Of a stretch of DNA of 64,000 nt, positions 8,874 through 17,386 are shown piece by piece. A program made the translations under genes and the position numbers. Each line of letters starts with the position of its first letter. The first letter of the stretch is position 1. The stretch covers positions 186,001-250,000 of the forward strand of contig JAKFYI010000008.1 in the NCBI GenBank assembly GCA_021730985.1, in the 5' to 3' direction. The notes below the pieces were generated by a model, which had not been told where the DNA came from, made no database searches, and saw nothing but the letters and a program-made list of their open reading frames with translations. This DNA is from Hyphomicrobiales bacterium (GTDB taxonomy: Bacteria; Pseudomonadota; Alphaproteobacteria; Rhizobiales; Xanthobacteraceae).

Positions 8874-10652
8874 ATGGTGTTGGACAGTACGGGCATCCGC
8901 CGCAAGTTCCTTTTGATACTGGTCAAACCGTCGCATTACGGCGAGGACGGCTACGTCATCCGGTGGTGGAGGACCACCATCCCGTCGAACTCACTCGCGG
9001 CGGTGTATGGGATTGCCTCCGACTGTGCCGAGCGCAAGGTGCTGGGCCCGGACGTCGATATCGAGATCGACGTGTTCGATGAGACCAATACGCGGGTGGA
9101 TATCGCGGCACTGTTGAAGCGATTCCAGAGCAACGGCGGATTCGGTCTGGTCGGTCTGGTCGGCGTCCAGTCCAATCAATATCCGAGGGCGCTCGATCTG
9201 GCGCGGTCTTTCCGAAGCGCCGGAATTCCCGTCGTGATCGGCGGCTTTCATGTGTCAGGCTGCCTGTCGATGCTGGACGGCCGTGCCGTCGAACTCGATG
9301 CCTGTCGCGAAATGGGCGTTGCGATGTTCGCCGGCGAAGCCGAGGGACGCTTCGAAAATGTGCTGCGTGACGCGGCCGCGGGCGCGCTGCTTCCGGTTTA
9401 CAATTACCTCGACGATCTGCCGGGCATGGAAGGCATGCCGCTGCCGTTTCTGCCGAAGCGATATGTCGAGCAGACGCTCGGATTGTGCACGAGCTTCGAC
9501 GCCGGGCGTGGCTGTCCTTATCAGTGCTCCTTCTGCACGATCATCAATGTGCAGGGGCGCAAATCGCGTTTCCGGACGGGCGACGACGTCAAGAATCTGG
9601 TGCGGCGCAATTGGGCGAACGGAGTTCACAAGTTCTTCATTACCGACGACAATTTTGGCCGCAACAAGCACTGGGAGTTGATCTTCGACAGTCTGATCGA
9701 GTTGCGCGAGCAGGAGAAAATTCCACTCGGGCTGATCATCCAGGTCGATACGCTGTGCCACAAGATTCCGAATTTTATCGAAAAGGCCAAGCGCGCCGGC
9801 GTTACACGGGTGTTCATCGGATTGGAGAACATCAATCCCGACAATCTGGCCGGTGCGAAGAAGAAGCAAAACAAGATCACCGAGTACCGCAAGATGCTGC
9901 TGGCGTGGAAAGCGCAGGGCATCATGACGCTGGCCGGCTATATCCTCGGCTTTCCCTCCGACACGCCTGAGACGATCCGGCGCGACATCGCCATCATCCA
10001 GAGTGAGTTGCCAATCGATATTCTGGAGTTTTTTTGCCTCACGCCGCTGCCGGGCTCGGAGGATCACCAGAAACTCTGGAAGAAGGGCGCGCCACTCAGG
10101 GCCGACCTCAATCAGTACGACCTCACCCAGGTCTGTACGACCCATCCGAAGATGTCGGAGGCGGAATGGAGCGCGGTCTACCGGGGCGCCTGGGATCTCT
10201 ATTATTCACGCGAGCACATGGCGACGCTGCTGCGGCGAGGGGTGGCGACCGGCCTGCCGATCTCCAGCCTCATCAAGCTGCTGTATACGTTTTCCACCGC
10301 AACGGCTGTGGAGGGCGTGCATCCGCTGGAGTCCGGCATCTTCCGGCTGCGGCATCGCACTGAACGCAGGCAAGGCCTCCCGGTCGAGCCGGCCTGGCGG
10401 TTCTGGCTCCGCTTCGGGTGGGACACCCTGCGGAAGCACGCCGCCATGATTGGGGTCGCGGGAAGTCTTGCCCTGATATGGTGGAAGGTTTCGCGCGATC
10501 CGGACGCGCGGACCTACATGGATACGGCGTTAACGCCGGTTGGCGACGATGAGGATGCGACGCTCGATCTGATGACCAAGACCACGGGAATCCGAGAGGC
10601 GCTCATTCACCAGAAGAAGGTGGCCGATTTGACGCGGGCCGTTCACGTATGA
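8874..10652 (+). CDS. B12-binding-domain-type radical SAM protein
   Basis: 592 aa. Residues about 12-170 look like the Rossmann-like cobalamin-binding domain that precedes many radical SAM proteins (VVIGGFHVSG at 120-129), although no D-x-H-x-x-G cobalamin ligand motif is seen. The SAM [4Fe-4S] motif GCPYQCSFC has Cys at 214, 218 and 221. The C-terminus carries a hydrophobic patch (AAMIGVAGSLALIWW) that could associate with membrane. It stands alone between iorA and a TRAP operon, each with its own gap, so no partner gene indicates a substrate. The family includes methyltransferases, lipid-modifying enzymes and hopanoid enzymes; the reaction is unknown. Confidence 0.88.
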   Translation: MVLDSTGIRRKFLLILVKPSHYGEDGYVIRWWRTTIPSNSLAAVYGIASDCAERKVLGPDVDIEIDVFDETNTRVDIAALLKRFQSNGGFGLVGLVGVQSNQYPRALDLARSFRSAGIPVVIGGFHVSGCLSMLDGRAVELDACREMGVAMFAGEAEGRFENVLRDAAAGALLPVYNYLDDLPGMEGMPLPFLPKRYVEQTLGLCTSFDAGRGCPYQCSFCTIINVQGRKSRFRTGDDVKNLVRRNWANGVHKFFITDDNFGRNKHWELIFDSLIELREQEKIPLGLIIQVDTLCHKIPNFIEKAKRAGVTRVFIGLENINPDNLAGAKKKQNKITEYRKMLLAWKAQGIMTLAGYILGFPSDTPETIRRDIAIIQSELPIDILEFFCLTPLPGSEDHQKLWKKGAPLRADLNQYDLTQVCTTHPKMSEAEWSAVYRGAWDLYYSREHMATLLRRGVATGLPISSLIKLLYTFSTATAVEGVHPLESGIFRLRHRTERRQGLPVEPAWRFWLRFGWDTLRKHAAMIGVAGSLALIWWKVSRDPDARTYMDTALTPVGDDEDATLDLMTKTTGIREALIHQKKVADLTRAVHV

Positions 10653-10719
10653 CGGCCGCAACGCAGCCCGGAAACTGGTCTTCCTGACCGAATTCGCATA
10701 TCCATGCGGGCCCGCTCCC

Positions 10720-10749
10720 TTGGCATGCCGCGCCGCATTCGCCTAACAT
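10720..10749 (+). promoter_or_regulatory. Putative promoter of the TRAP transporter operon
   Basis: TTGGCA (10720-10725, 5/6 to -35) and TAACAT (10744-10749, 4/6 to -10) are 18 nt apart, about 40 nt upstream of the dctP start. An AGGGG-type ribosome site follows. Prediction by eye only. Confidence 0.4.
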
Positions 10750-10788
10750 GACCGCCGGCATTTCCGAACCGGACAAGGGGATCGCGTC

Positions 10789-11742
10789 ATGAAAAGGCTG
10801 CTGCTTGCCGCGCTGCTTGCGCTCACTGCGAACGTGGCCGGCGCCCAGGAGGTGACCCTGCGCGCGGTCACGTCGTTCGCCGAGAAGACCCAATTCTCGA
10901 AGAATTTCGAGCGATTCATCGACCGGGTCAACGAGACCGGCAAGGGGCAGGTCAAGATCAACTACATCGGCGGGCCGCGCGCGATGCCGCCGTTCGAGGT
11001 CGGCAACGCGGTGCGCACCAAGGTGGTGGACATCGCAAACGTCACGGGCGCGTTCTACACCAACCTGATGCCCGAGGCCGACGGCTTGAAGCTGATCGGA
11101 AAGCCGATGGGCGAGCAGCGCAAGAACGGCACCTGGGCCTACATCAATGAGCTTCACAACCAGAAGCTCAACTCGCAATTCTTGGCGCGTCAGTTCCACA
11201 ACGTGCCGTTCCACATCTATCTCAACAAGAAGCCGGAAAAGATGGACTTCACCGGGCTAAAGATCCGCGTGACGCCGGTCTACAAGGACATCGTCGAGGC
11301 ACTCGGCGGCACCGCCATCACGACGCCGCCCGGCGAGGTGTACACCGCGCTGGAGCGCGGCGTCGTGGACGGCTACGGCTGGCCGGTGACCGGCATCTTC
11401 GATCTCGGCTGGGAGAAGGTGACCAAGTTCCGCCTCGAGCCCGCGTTCTATGCCGTCGAGGTCAATGTGCTGGTCAATCTCGATGTCTGGAAGGGGCTGA
11501 CCGAAGCGCAGCGCAAGGTGCTCAACGACGCAGCGCTCTGGCTTGAAGCGCTCGACGTCGAGAACGACGCTCAGGTCAAGTCGGAGCGTGACCGGCAGAC
11601 CAAGGCCGGCATCCAGCCGATCGATTTCGGCCCTGCGGAGTCGAAGAAATTCGTCGACAAGGCCAACGAGGTCGGCTGGCAGTCGGTGATCAAGCGCGCG
11701 CCGGAATCCGGTGCGAAGCTGCGCTCGCTGGCGGGGAATTGA
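10789..11742 (+). CDS. TRAP transporter solute-binding protein (DctP type)
   Basis: 317 aa with a clear Sec signal peptide (KRLLLAALLALTANVAGAQ, cleavage after GAQ). The mature part has DctP features: YIGGPRAMPPFEV near the N-terminus, LNKKPEKMDFTGLKIRVTP, and GEVYTALERGVVDGYGWP, the usual Q/E-x-A-L-x-x-G-x-x-D-G region. It binds a carboxylate ligand in the periplasm and delivers it to the DctQ/DctM membrane proteins encoded next. The downstream hydrolase suggests an organic acid. Starts at ATG 10789 after a GGGGAT ribosome site. Ligand unknown. Confidence 0.92.
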   Translation: MKRLLLAALLALTANVAGAQEVTLRAVTSFAEKTQFSKNFERFIDRVNETGKGQVKINYIGGPRAMPPFEVGNAVRTKVVDIANVTGAFYTNLMPEADGLKLIGKPMGEQRKNGTWAYINELHNQKLNSQFLARQFHNVPFHIYLNKKPEKMDFTGLKIRVTPVYKDIVEALGGTAITTPPGEVYTALERGVVDGYGWPVTGIFDLGWEKVTKFRLEPAFYAVEVNVLVNLDVWKGLTEAQRKVLNDAALWLEALDVENDAQVKSERDRQTKAGIQPIDFGPAESKKFVDKANEVGWQSVIKRAPESGAKLRSLAGN

Positions 11743-11773
11743 GGGGCAATCGCGGCTCTCTCCCGGCCTCGTG

Positions 11774-11855
11774 CTGAGGAGGCGGCGAAGCCGCCGTCTC
11801 GAAGCATGGGGCTGCCACATCCCTTGGAGACGCATCGCTGCGCGATGCTCCTCAG
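11774..11855. repeat. Long inverted-repeat element, class D ('ctgaggag' type)
   Basis: Two roughly 40-bp imperfect complementary arms beginning CTGAGGAG and ending CTCCTCAG, with internal GTCTC-AAG-ATG matches, can form a long hairpin. It lies between dctP and dctQ inside one operon, where it could reduce readthrough and set the excess of binding protein over permease. No coding potential was found in it. Confidence 0.75.
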
Positions 11856-11884
11856 GAGGAGGGCGGGGTGGGCGCGCGCTGAGG

Positions 11885-12412
11885 ATGATGCGCAGCATGA
11901 CCCGTCTCTCCAACGCCTTCGGACGCCTGTTCGACGCGCTCGCCGTGGCCGCTGCTTTGATGCTGCTGGCCATGGTCGTGCTGGTGACCGCCGACATCGT
12001 GCTGCGCAATCTCACGCGCTCTGGGTTTGCCTGGGCCAATGAGGTCTCCGAATATGCGCTCTATGGCATGACGCTGCTCACCGCACCGTGGCTGCTGCGC
12101 CGCGGCCAGCATGTTCGCATCGATCTCGTGCTCTCGATGGTGCCGGCGCGGTTCGCCTGGCTGATGGAAGCGGCGGGCGACATCGTAGGCTTCGTGGTCT
12201 GCGTCGTGATGGTGCGCTATGGCTTTCACATGGCGGCCGACAGCTTTCGCATCGGCTCGATCACCATTAAGAACCTGGTGTTCCCCGAATGGTGGCTGCT
12301 GGCGCCGCTGCCGATTGCGTTTGCGCTGCTCGCCGTCGAATTCGTATTCCGCTTCGGCCGGCTGTGGCGGGGGCCGACCGGCCGGCGCATCGAAGCGACG
12401 TCGGTGGCGTGA
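11885..12412 (+). CDS. TRAP transporter small permease subunit (DctQ type)
   Basis: About 175 aa with four hydrophobic segments (VAAALMLLAMVVLVTADIVL, the YALYGMTLLTAPWLL region, IVGFVVCVVMVRY and the LLAPLPIAFALLAVEF region), and the DctQ-type pattern R-N-x-x-x-x-x-G-F-A-W-A-N-E followed by RRGQHVRIDL. This is the 4-helix component that pairs with the large permease in sodium-driven TRAP uptake. Starts at ATG 11885 or ATG 11897 (MTRLSNAF); neither has an ideal ribosome site. Its stop TGA overlaps a possible GTG start of the next gene. Unambiguous by position. Confidence 0.88.
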   Translation: MMRSMTRLSNAFGRLFDALAVAAALMLLAMVVLVTADIVLRNLTRSGFAWANEVSEYALYGMTLLTAPWLLRRGQHVRIDLVLSMVPARFAWLMEAAGDIVGFVVCVVMVRYGFHMAADSFRIGSITIKNLVFPEWWLLAPLPIAFALLAVEFVFRFGRLWRGPTGRRIEATSVA

Positions 12413-12417
12413 CGCCG

Positions 12418-13737
12418 ATGGGCTGGGTCGAGGCGGCGATCATCCTGTTCGGCGGCCTGATGGCCGTGATGGGCCTTGGCCTGCCGGTCGCCATCGCGTT
12501 CCTTGGGCTCAACATTGCCGGCGCCCTGATGTTCCTGGGCGGCGAGCAAGGGCTTTCGCAACTGGCCCGCAACGCGGTCCAATCGGTAACCAGCTTTTCG
12601 CTGACGCCGATCCCGTTCTTCATCCTGATGGGCGAGGTGCTGTTCCACTCCGGCGTTGCGCTGCGGGCGATCGACGCGTTCTCCCGCCTCATTCGCAAGG
12701 TGCCAGGCCGGCTTGCCGTCATCACGATCGTGGCCGGCACCGTGTTTTCGGCGATCTCCGGTTCGACCATCGCGACCACGGCGCTACTCGGCAGCCTGAT
12801 GCTGCCGACCATGCTCGACCGCGGCTACGACAAGCGGCTCGCGATGGGCCCGATCATGGGCATCGGCGGCGTCGACATGCTGATCCCACCGTCGGCGCTG
12901 GCGGTGCTGCTGGGCAGCCTCGCCGGTATCTCGATCTCCGGACTGCTGATCGGCGGCATCGTGCCCGGGTTGATCCTGAGCGTAATGTTCGTCGGCTATA
13001 TCGTGCTGAGGGCGTGGTTCGACCCGGCGCTGGCGCCGGAGACCGGTGACGAACCCGCCGAGCAGGGCGCTGCGCGGTGGGTGCCATTCCTGGTCCACGT
13101 TCTGCCGCTGCTGCTGATCTTCGGCGTGGTGGTCGGCGCGATGACCGCGGGCTGGGCGACGCCGACCGAGGCCGCGGCTCTGGGGGCTGCCGGCACCATC
13201 GCCGCCGCCTGGCTGTACCGCAGCCTGACTGTCGCAAACTTGATGAAGGCGCTGACCGGCACGGTGGCGATTTCCGGCACCATCCTGTTCATCATCGTCG
13301 GTGCCACCACGTTCGCGCAGGTGCTGAGCTTCTCCGGCGCCACCAATGGAATCGTCGGCCTGGTGGCCGGGCAGGGCCTGTCGGCCACCGTTGTTATTCT
13401 CGGCATGATGCTGATCCTGCTGTTCCTGGGCTGCTTCGTGGATCAGGTTTCGATGATGCTGATCACGCTGCCGTTCTTCATGCCACTGGTGGTGCAATTG
13501 GGCGTCGATCCGGTGTGGTTCGGCGTGCTGTTCCTGATCTGCATGCAACTCGGCCTGCTCACGCCGCCGTTCGGGCTGTTGCTGTTCACGATGAAGGGTG
13601 CTGCGCCCGCGCACATCGGCATGAACGACATCTACCGGGCGGCGATGCCATACGTCTGGTTCGGCTTGCTGATCATGACGCTGGTGTTCTTGTGGCCGCC
13701 GCTAGCGACATGGTTGCCGCGGCTTTTGGGGAGCTGA
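12418..13737 (+). CDS. TRAP transporter large permease (DctM type)
   Basis: About 439 aa, very hydrophobic with 11-12 predicted membrane segments, the size of DctM. Typical blocks include GLGLPVAIAFLGLNIAGAL, ISGSTIATTALLGSLMLP, the IPPSALAVLLGSLAGIS region and LGCFVDQVSMMLITLPFFMP. It forms the ion-coupled translocation channel with the preceding DctQ. The ATG at 12418 matches the family N-terminus; the GTG at 12409 overlapping the dctQ stop is an alternative. It is followed after 2 nt by the dienelactone-hydrolase-like gene, so transport and first hydrolysis may be coupled. Confidence 0.92.
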   Translation: MGWVEAAIILFGGLMAVMGLGLPVAIAFLGLNIAGALMFLGGEQGLSQLARNAVQSVTSFSLTPIPFFILMGEVLFHSGVALRAIDAFSRLIRKVPGRLAVITIVAGTVFSAISGSTIATTALLGSLMLPTMLDRGYDKRLAMGPIMGIGGVDMLIPPSALAVLLGSLAGISISGLLIGGIVPGLILSVMFVGYIVLRAWFDPALAPETGDEPAEQGAARWVPFLVHVLPLLLIFGVVVGAMTAGWATPTEAAALGAAGTIAAAWLYRSLTVANLMKALTGTVAISGTILFIIVGATTFAQVLSFSGATNGIVGLVAGQGLSATVVILGMMLILLFLGCFVDQVSMMLITLPFFMPLVVQLGVDPVWFGVLFLICMQLGLLTPPFGLLLFTMKGAAPAHIGMNDIYRAAMPYVWFGLLIMTLVFLWPPLATWLPRLLGS

Positions 13738-13739
13738 GA

Positions 13740-14501
13740 ATGATCGAGAAGTTTGTCGAGGTGCCGACCGGCGACGGAAAAATGGACGCCTTTGTCGCGC
13801 ATCCCGACGAGGGCGGGCCGTTCCCGTCGGTGTTCATCCTGATGGACATCTGGGGCCTGCGCGAGGAGTTGTATGACGTGGCGCGGCGCGTCGCCGCCGT
13901 CGGTTATCACTGCATCCTGCCGAATTTCTGGTACCGCCGCGGCAGAGTCCGGTTCGAGTACCGCAACGAAAAAGGTCAGATGCGCTCGCTGCTTGATCTG
14001 CCAAAGTCCGTGCAGGACGAACTGCACGACAACATGAACATGGTGACCGACGCGATGGCGATGGCGGACATCCGTTCGACGCTCAATTTCCTCAACGCCG
14101 AACCCGTGCGAGGCGGGCCCAAGGGCTCTATCGGCTACTGCCTTGGCGGACGGCTCGCGATGTGCGCCGCGGGACAATATCCGGATGAGTTCCGCGCCTC
14201 GGCCAGCATGCACGGCACGCATCTGGTTCACGACCGGCCGGACTCGCCGCATCGCTTCGCCGACAAGTTCAAGGGCGAGGTCTATTGCGGCTTTGCCGAG
14301 AAGGATCATCTCGCATCGCCTGCGACCATCGAAGCGTTCGGCAAGGCGATGCAGCAGCAGGGCGCTGCGCGTTACCGCGCCATCGTTCACCCCGGTACGG
14401 TGCATGGCTACGCGCTGCCGGATCGCGACGTGTTCCACAAGGCGAGCGCAAACCGCGACTGGGAGCACATCTTCGCGATGTTCAAGCGGGACTTGAATTA
14501 G
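13740..14501 (+). CDS. Dienelactone hydrolase family protein
   Basis: 253 aa alpha/beta hydrolase. The nucleophile elbow is G-Y-C-L-G-G with Cys134; Asp189 (FAEKDHLASP) and His222 (HPGTVHGYALPDR) complete the Cys-Asp-His triad characteristic of dienelactone hydrolases. MDIWGLREEL matches the family's N-terminal loop. The family hydrolyses lactones/esters such as the dienelactones of aromatic ring cleavage. The ATG at 13740 begins 2 nt after the TRAP permease stop, making it the fourth gene of that operon and suggesting it acts on the imported compound. It converges with the ABC permease gene with a 6-nt gap. Confidence 0.9.
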   Translation: MIEKFVEVPTGDGKMDAFVAHPDEGGPFPSVFILMDIWGLREELYDVARRVAAVGYHCILPNFWYRRGRVRFEYRNEKGQMRSLLDLPKSVQDELHDNMNMVTDAMAMADIRSTLNFLNAEPVRGGPKGSIGYCLGGRLAMCAAGQYPDEFRASASMHGTHLVHDRPDSPHRFADKFKGEVYCGFAEKDHLASPATIEAFGKAMQQQGAARYRAIVHPGTVHGYALPDRDVFHKASANRDWEHIFAMFKRDLN

Positions 14502-14507
14502 CTCGTA

Positions 14508-15302
14508 TTAGAACCCGCCCAGCGCCCGCTTCGGCAGATAATGCAGCACGCGAATCTCGAGTACGATCACCCCGAGATACGCGATGCCGCCGACCAGTGT
14601 CAGCATCAGGATGGTGACGAACACCATCGGGGTGTTGGCTTGGCCTTCGCCGAACGCGAGCAGGTAGCCGAGCCCCATATTGCCGCCAACCAGTTCGCCC
14701 ACCACAACGCCGACCACGGCCAGGGTCGATCCGATCCGCAGCCCGGCGAACAGCGGCGGCATCGAAGCCGGAAACTCGATCTTCCAAAAAATCTGCGCAC
14801 GCGTCGCCTTGAACGAGCGCGCGAGGTTGATCAGGTCGGGATCGACGGTCCGCACCGAGGTCAGCACGTTGACCATCACCGGAAAGAACACGATCAGAAT
14901 CGCCACCAGGATTTTTGGGTAGACGGTAAATCCCATCCACATCACGAACAGCGGCGCAAACGCGACTTTTGGCGCGATCTGCAGCGCCAGAATGTACGGC
15001 GATAACGCGACTTCGGCGGTCGGCGACATGCCCAGCATGTAGCCGAAGAATGCGCCGAGCAGCGAACCCAGGATGAAGCCTGCGATCACTTCGGCGGCAG
15101 TGACGCCGGTGTGGAACATCAGCGCGTTGCGCGACAGCATGCGCACGAATTCGTTCGCCACAGCCGACAGCGGCGGCACGATGAAGCTTGGAATGCCGAG
15201 GAGGCCGGGTCCCCACTGCCAGGCGGCCAGGAACACGATCAGTACGGCGACGCTCATCGCGGTGCCGCGGCGCATCGCCGTTTTTGGGTTGGCGCCATTC
15301 AT
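14508..15302 (-). CDS. ABC transporter permease (SsuC/TauC type)
   Basis: 264 aa with about six membrane helices and the BPD_transp_1 cytoplasmic loop (E-A-A...G-type signature seen around LARSFKATRAQIFWKIEFPA and SMPPLFAGLRIG). The N-terminal segment and LIVFLAAWQWGPGLLGIPSF resemble SsuC/TauC/ThiX permeases for sulfonate, taurine, nitrate or pyrimidine-like ligands. It overlaps the ATPase gene by 4 nt (ATGA). The binding protein is encoded divergently at 16254. Ligand unknown. Confidence 0.9.
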   Translation of the reverse strand: MNGANPKTAMRRGTAMSVAVLIVFLAAWQWGPGLLGIPSFIVPPLSAVANEFVRMLSRNALMFHTGVTAAEVIAGFILGSLLGAFFGYMLGMSPTAEVALSPYILALQIAPKVAFAPLFVMWMGFTVYPKILVAILIVFFPVMVNVLTSVRTVDPDLINLARSFKATRAQIFWKIEFPASMPPLFAGLRIGSTLAVVGVVVGELVGGNMGLGYLLAFGEGQANTPMVFVTILMLTLVGGIAYLGVIVLEIRVLHYLPKRALGGF

Positions 15303-16105
15303 GCCTGCGCTCCCGCGGCGCGTTCGGCCGGCGTGTGGCCGATGTCGAGACGCTCCATCAGCCGCGACACGTATTGATTGACCCTAGGATCTTGCCGCCT
15401 CGCGATCGGATCGTCGCGTTGCGGCAGATCGACCGCGATCTCGTCGATGATGCGGCCCGGGCGGCGGCTCATCACCAGAACGCGGTCGGACAGCGTGACG
15501 GCTTCGAGCAGGTCATGGGTAATCAGCAACGCAGTCTTGCCGGATCGCTTTAGCGTTTGCGCCAATTCGCGCTGCAACACGATCCGCGTTTGCGCATCCA
15601 CCGCCGAGAACGGCTCGTCGAGCAGCAGTACGGTCGGATCGACCGCGAGCGTGCGGGCGAGCGCGACGCGCTGACGCATGCCGCCCGATAATTGGTGCGG
15701 ATAGTGGTTGCCGAATTCGCCGAGGTTGAGGGTGTCGAGCAACGTCTTGGCGCGCCGCTCGCGCTCGGGGAGCGGAATGCCCTGAATCTCGACGCCAAAC
15801 ATGACGTTCTGCAGGATGGTGCGCCACGGCAGCAGCAGGTCCTTCTGGAGCATGAAGGCGACGTGCGCGTTTGGTCCTTCGACGCGCTCGCCATCGATGA
15901 AGGCCTCGCCCTCGCTCGGCGCCGTGAGCCCTGAGCCGATGTTAAGCAGGGTGGACTTGCCGCAGCCGCTCGGCCCGATTAGCGACACCACCTCGCCATC
16001 GCGGACGGAAAGGCACACTTGCTGCACAGCAACCAGGCTGTTGCCCGTTCCATCGACAAACCGCATCGTCACGTTGCGGTATTCCAGCCGTACCACGTCA
16101 GACAT
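15299..16105 (-). CDS. ABC transporter ATP-binding protein (SsuB/TauB type)
   Basis: 268 aa ATPase. Walker A GPSGCGKST, Q-loop MLQKDLLLPW, signature LSGGMRQRV, Walker B VLLLDEPFSAVD and switch ITHDLLEA are all intact. It energises the neighbouring SsuC-like permease. The ATG at 16105 (MSDVVRLEYRNV) was chosen; an in-frame upstream ATG at 16147 adds 14 residues that do not fit the family. First gene of the minus-strand pair, divergent from the binding-protein gene with a 148-bp shared regulatory gap. Confidence 0.92.
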   Translation of the reverse strand: MSDVVRLEYRNVTMRFVDGTGNSLVAVQQVCLSVRDGEVVSLIGPSGCGKSTLLNIGSGLTAPSEGEAFIDGERVEGPNAHVAFMLQKDLLLPWRTILQNVMFGVEIQGIPLPERERRAKTLLDTLNLGEFGNHYPHQLSGGMRQRVALARTLAVDPTVLLLDEPFSAVDAQTRIVLQRELAQTLKRSGKTALLITHDLLEAVTLSDRVLVMSRRPGRIIDEIAVDLPQRDDPIARRQDPRVNQYVSRLMERLDIGHTPAERAAGAQA

Positions 16106-16178
16106 TGGGCTGTACTCGATCGAAGGCCGGGCGAATTGCGCGCGCAATGCGCTTCACCGCGCACAGGCGTTGAGTATA

Positions 16179-16202
16179 CTGGCAATCGGTATGCCAGCCG
16201 AT
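16179..16202. promoter_or_regulatory. Nested inverted repeats in divergent gap, possible operator
   Basis: CTGGCA (16179-16184) and TGCCAG (16192-16197) form a 6-bp inverted repeat with a 7-nt spacer; ATCGG (16185-16189) and CCGAT (16198-16202) form an interleaved second one. The site lies midway between the divergent ABC ATPase and binding-protein genes. No regulator is adjacent. Operator role is inference. Confidence 0.3.
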
Positions 16203-16253
16203 AGGCTGCTGGCCGGCGGTTCTGCGGCGTTTTTGCCGAGGGGAGAGCGACAG

Positions 16254-17252
16254 ATGCTCGCAATTGACAGGAATGCGTTGTCTCGCCGCCTGCTCCTGGC
16301 GGGCGTTGCCGCCGGGCTGGCGCTTACGGGCGTTTCCGCTCAGGCACAGACGCTGGAGAAGGTGACGTACCTGTTTCCCGCGCCACCGCTGCTGCCGGCC
16401 TTCGCGCCGATCCGGCTCGCGCAAGGAAAGGGCTATTTCAAGGACGCCGGCCTCGAGGTCAGTTTCGCGGTCGGCCGCGGCGGCGTTGACGTGGCCAAGC
16501 AGGTCGGCGCGGGCAATGCGCCGATCGGCGGCATCGTCGGCGATGGGCCGATCATGGTGCGCGGCAACGACGTACCGGTGAAGATCGTCGCTGTGTTCGG
16601 CGGCAAGGGCTTCATGCAATTGGTGGTGCGCGAGGACTCGGGCATCACCAAGCCGGCGGACCTCAAAGGCAAGACGCTCACCGTGATGTCCTACCAGGAC
16701 ACCACCTTCTATGCGCTGCTGGGATTGATGGCGAGCGTGGGCCTCAAGCAGGACGACGCCAACATCCAACAGGCCGGACCGGTCGGTGTTTGGCAGTCGG
16801 TCGCGACCGGCAAGTCGGTGGGCATGGCCGGCGTGCCGGACTGGATCGCCGCGGTGCAGGCCACGGGTGCCAAGGTGAACGTGCTGCCGACCGATGAGTT
16901 CTTTCCCCACATGGCGCAAGGCATCGCGGTGTCGGACGACATGATCAAGAAGAACCCGCAGATGATCCGCAAGTTCGTCGGTGCTGCGCTGAAGGGCATG
17001 AAGGACGTGATGGACAACCCGGACCAGGCCGCCATCGACTTCGTGAAGTTCGTGCCCGAATGGCAAGGCAAGGAGAACGAGGTGAAGGTCGCGCTCAACT
17101 ACTACGCCAAGCTTGTGTACCCGGGGCAGGCCCAACTCGGCGAGGTCAACGTCGAGCGTCTCACCAAGCTCCAGGATTTCTACCTGGAGAAGGGCTTCAT
17201 ACAAAAGAAGTCGCCGGTGGCGGACCTCTACAGCAACGAATTTATCAAGTAG
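16254..17252 (+). CDS. ABC transporter substrate-binding protein (SsuA/NMT1 type)
   Basis: 332 aa with an N-terminal signal sequence containing two arginines and a hydrophobic core (SRRLLLAGVAAGLALTGVSA, cleavage near AQA). The mature protein begins with the NMT1/SsuA pattern FAPIRLAQGKGYFKDAGLEV. It delivers its ligand to the divergently encoded permease and ATPase. The ATG at 16254 follows a GGGGAGAG ribosome site; a longer reading frame upstream overlaps the ATPase gene and was rejected. The family includes binders of sulfonates, nitrate, pyrimidines and aromatic acids. Confidence 0.9.
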   Translation: MLAIDRNALSRRLLLAGVAAGLALTGVSAQAQTLEKVTYLFPAPPLLPAFAPIRLAQGKGYFKDAGLEVSFAVGRGGVDVAKQVGAGNAPIGGIVGDGPIMVRGNDVPVKIVAVFGGKGFMQLVVREDSGITKPADLKGKTLTVMSYQDTTFYALLGLMASVGLKQDDANIQQAGPVGVWQSVATGKSVGMAGVPDWIAAVQATGAKVNVLPTDEFFPHMAQGIAVSDDMIKKNPQMIRKFVGAALKGMKDVMDNPDQAAIDFVKFVPEWQGKENEVKVALNYYAKLVYPGQAQLGEVNVERLTKLQDFYLEKGFIQKKSPVADLYSNEFIK

Positions 17253-17257
17253 AACCC

Positions 17258-17363
17258 GTCGTTCCGGGCGTCCGCCGAAGGCGGACGAACCCGGAATCCA
17301 GAGCCACGATGGTGCGTGGTACTGGATTCCGGGTCCGCGCTCCGCGTGTCCCGGAATGACGAC
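17258..17363. repeat. Long inverted-repeat element, class C-like ('gtcgttccggg' type)
   Basis: Arms 17258-17301 and 17322-17363 are nearly complementary (ends GTCGTTCCGGG...GGAATCCAG and CTGGATTCC...GGAATGACGAC), with a small internal hairpin TCCGCCGAAGGCGGA. It separates two tandem binding-protein genes and could act as a bidirectional terminator-like hairpin. Confidence 0.75.
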
Positions 17364-17386
17364 GACATAAAACTCAGGAGGAAACG

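Noticed and set aside
16106..16147. Longer start for the ABC ATPase, at ATG 16147
   Set aside because: Adds 14 residues unlike the family N-terminus; the ATG at 16105 fits, and the longer form would shorten the shared regulatory gap.
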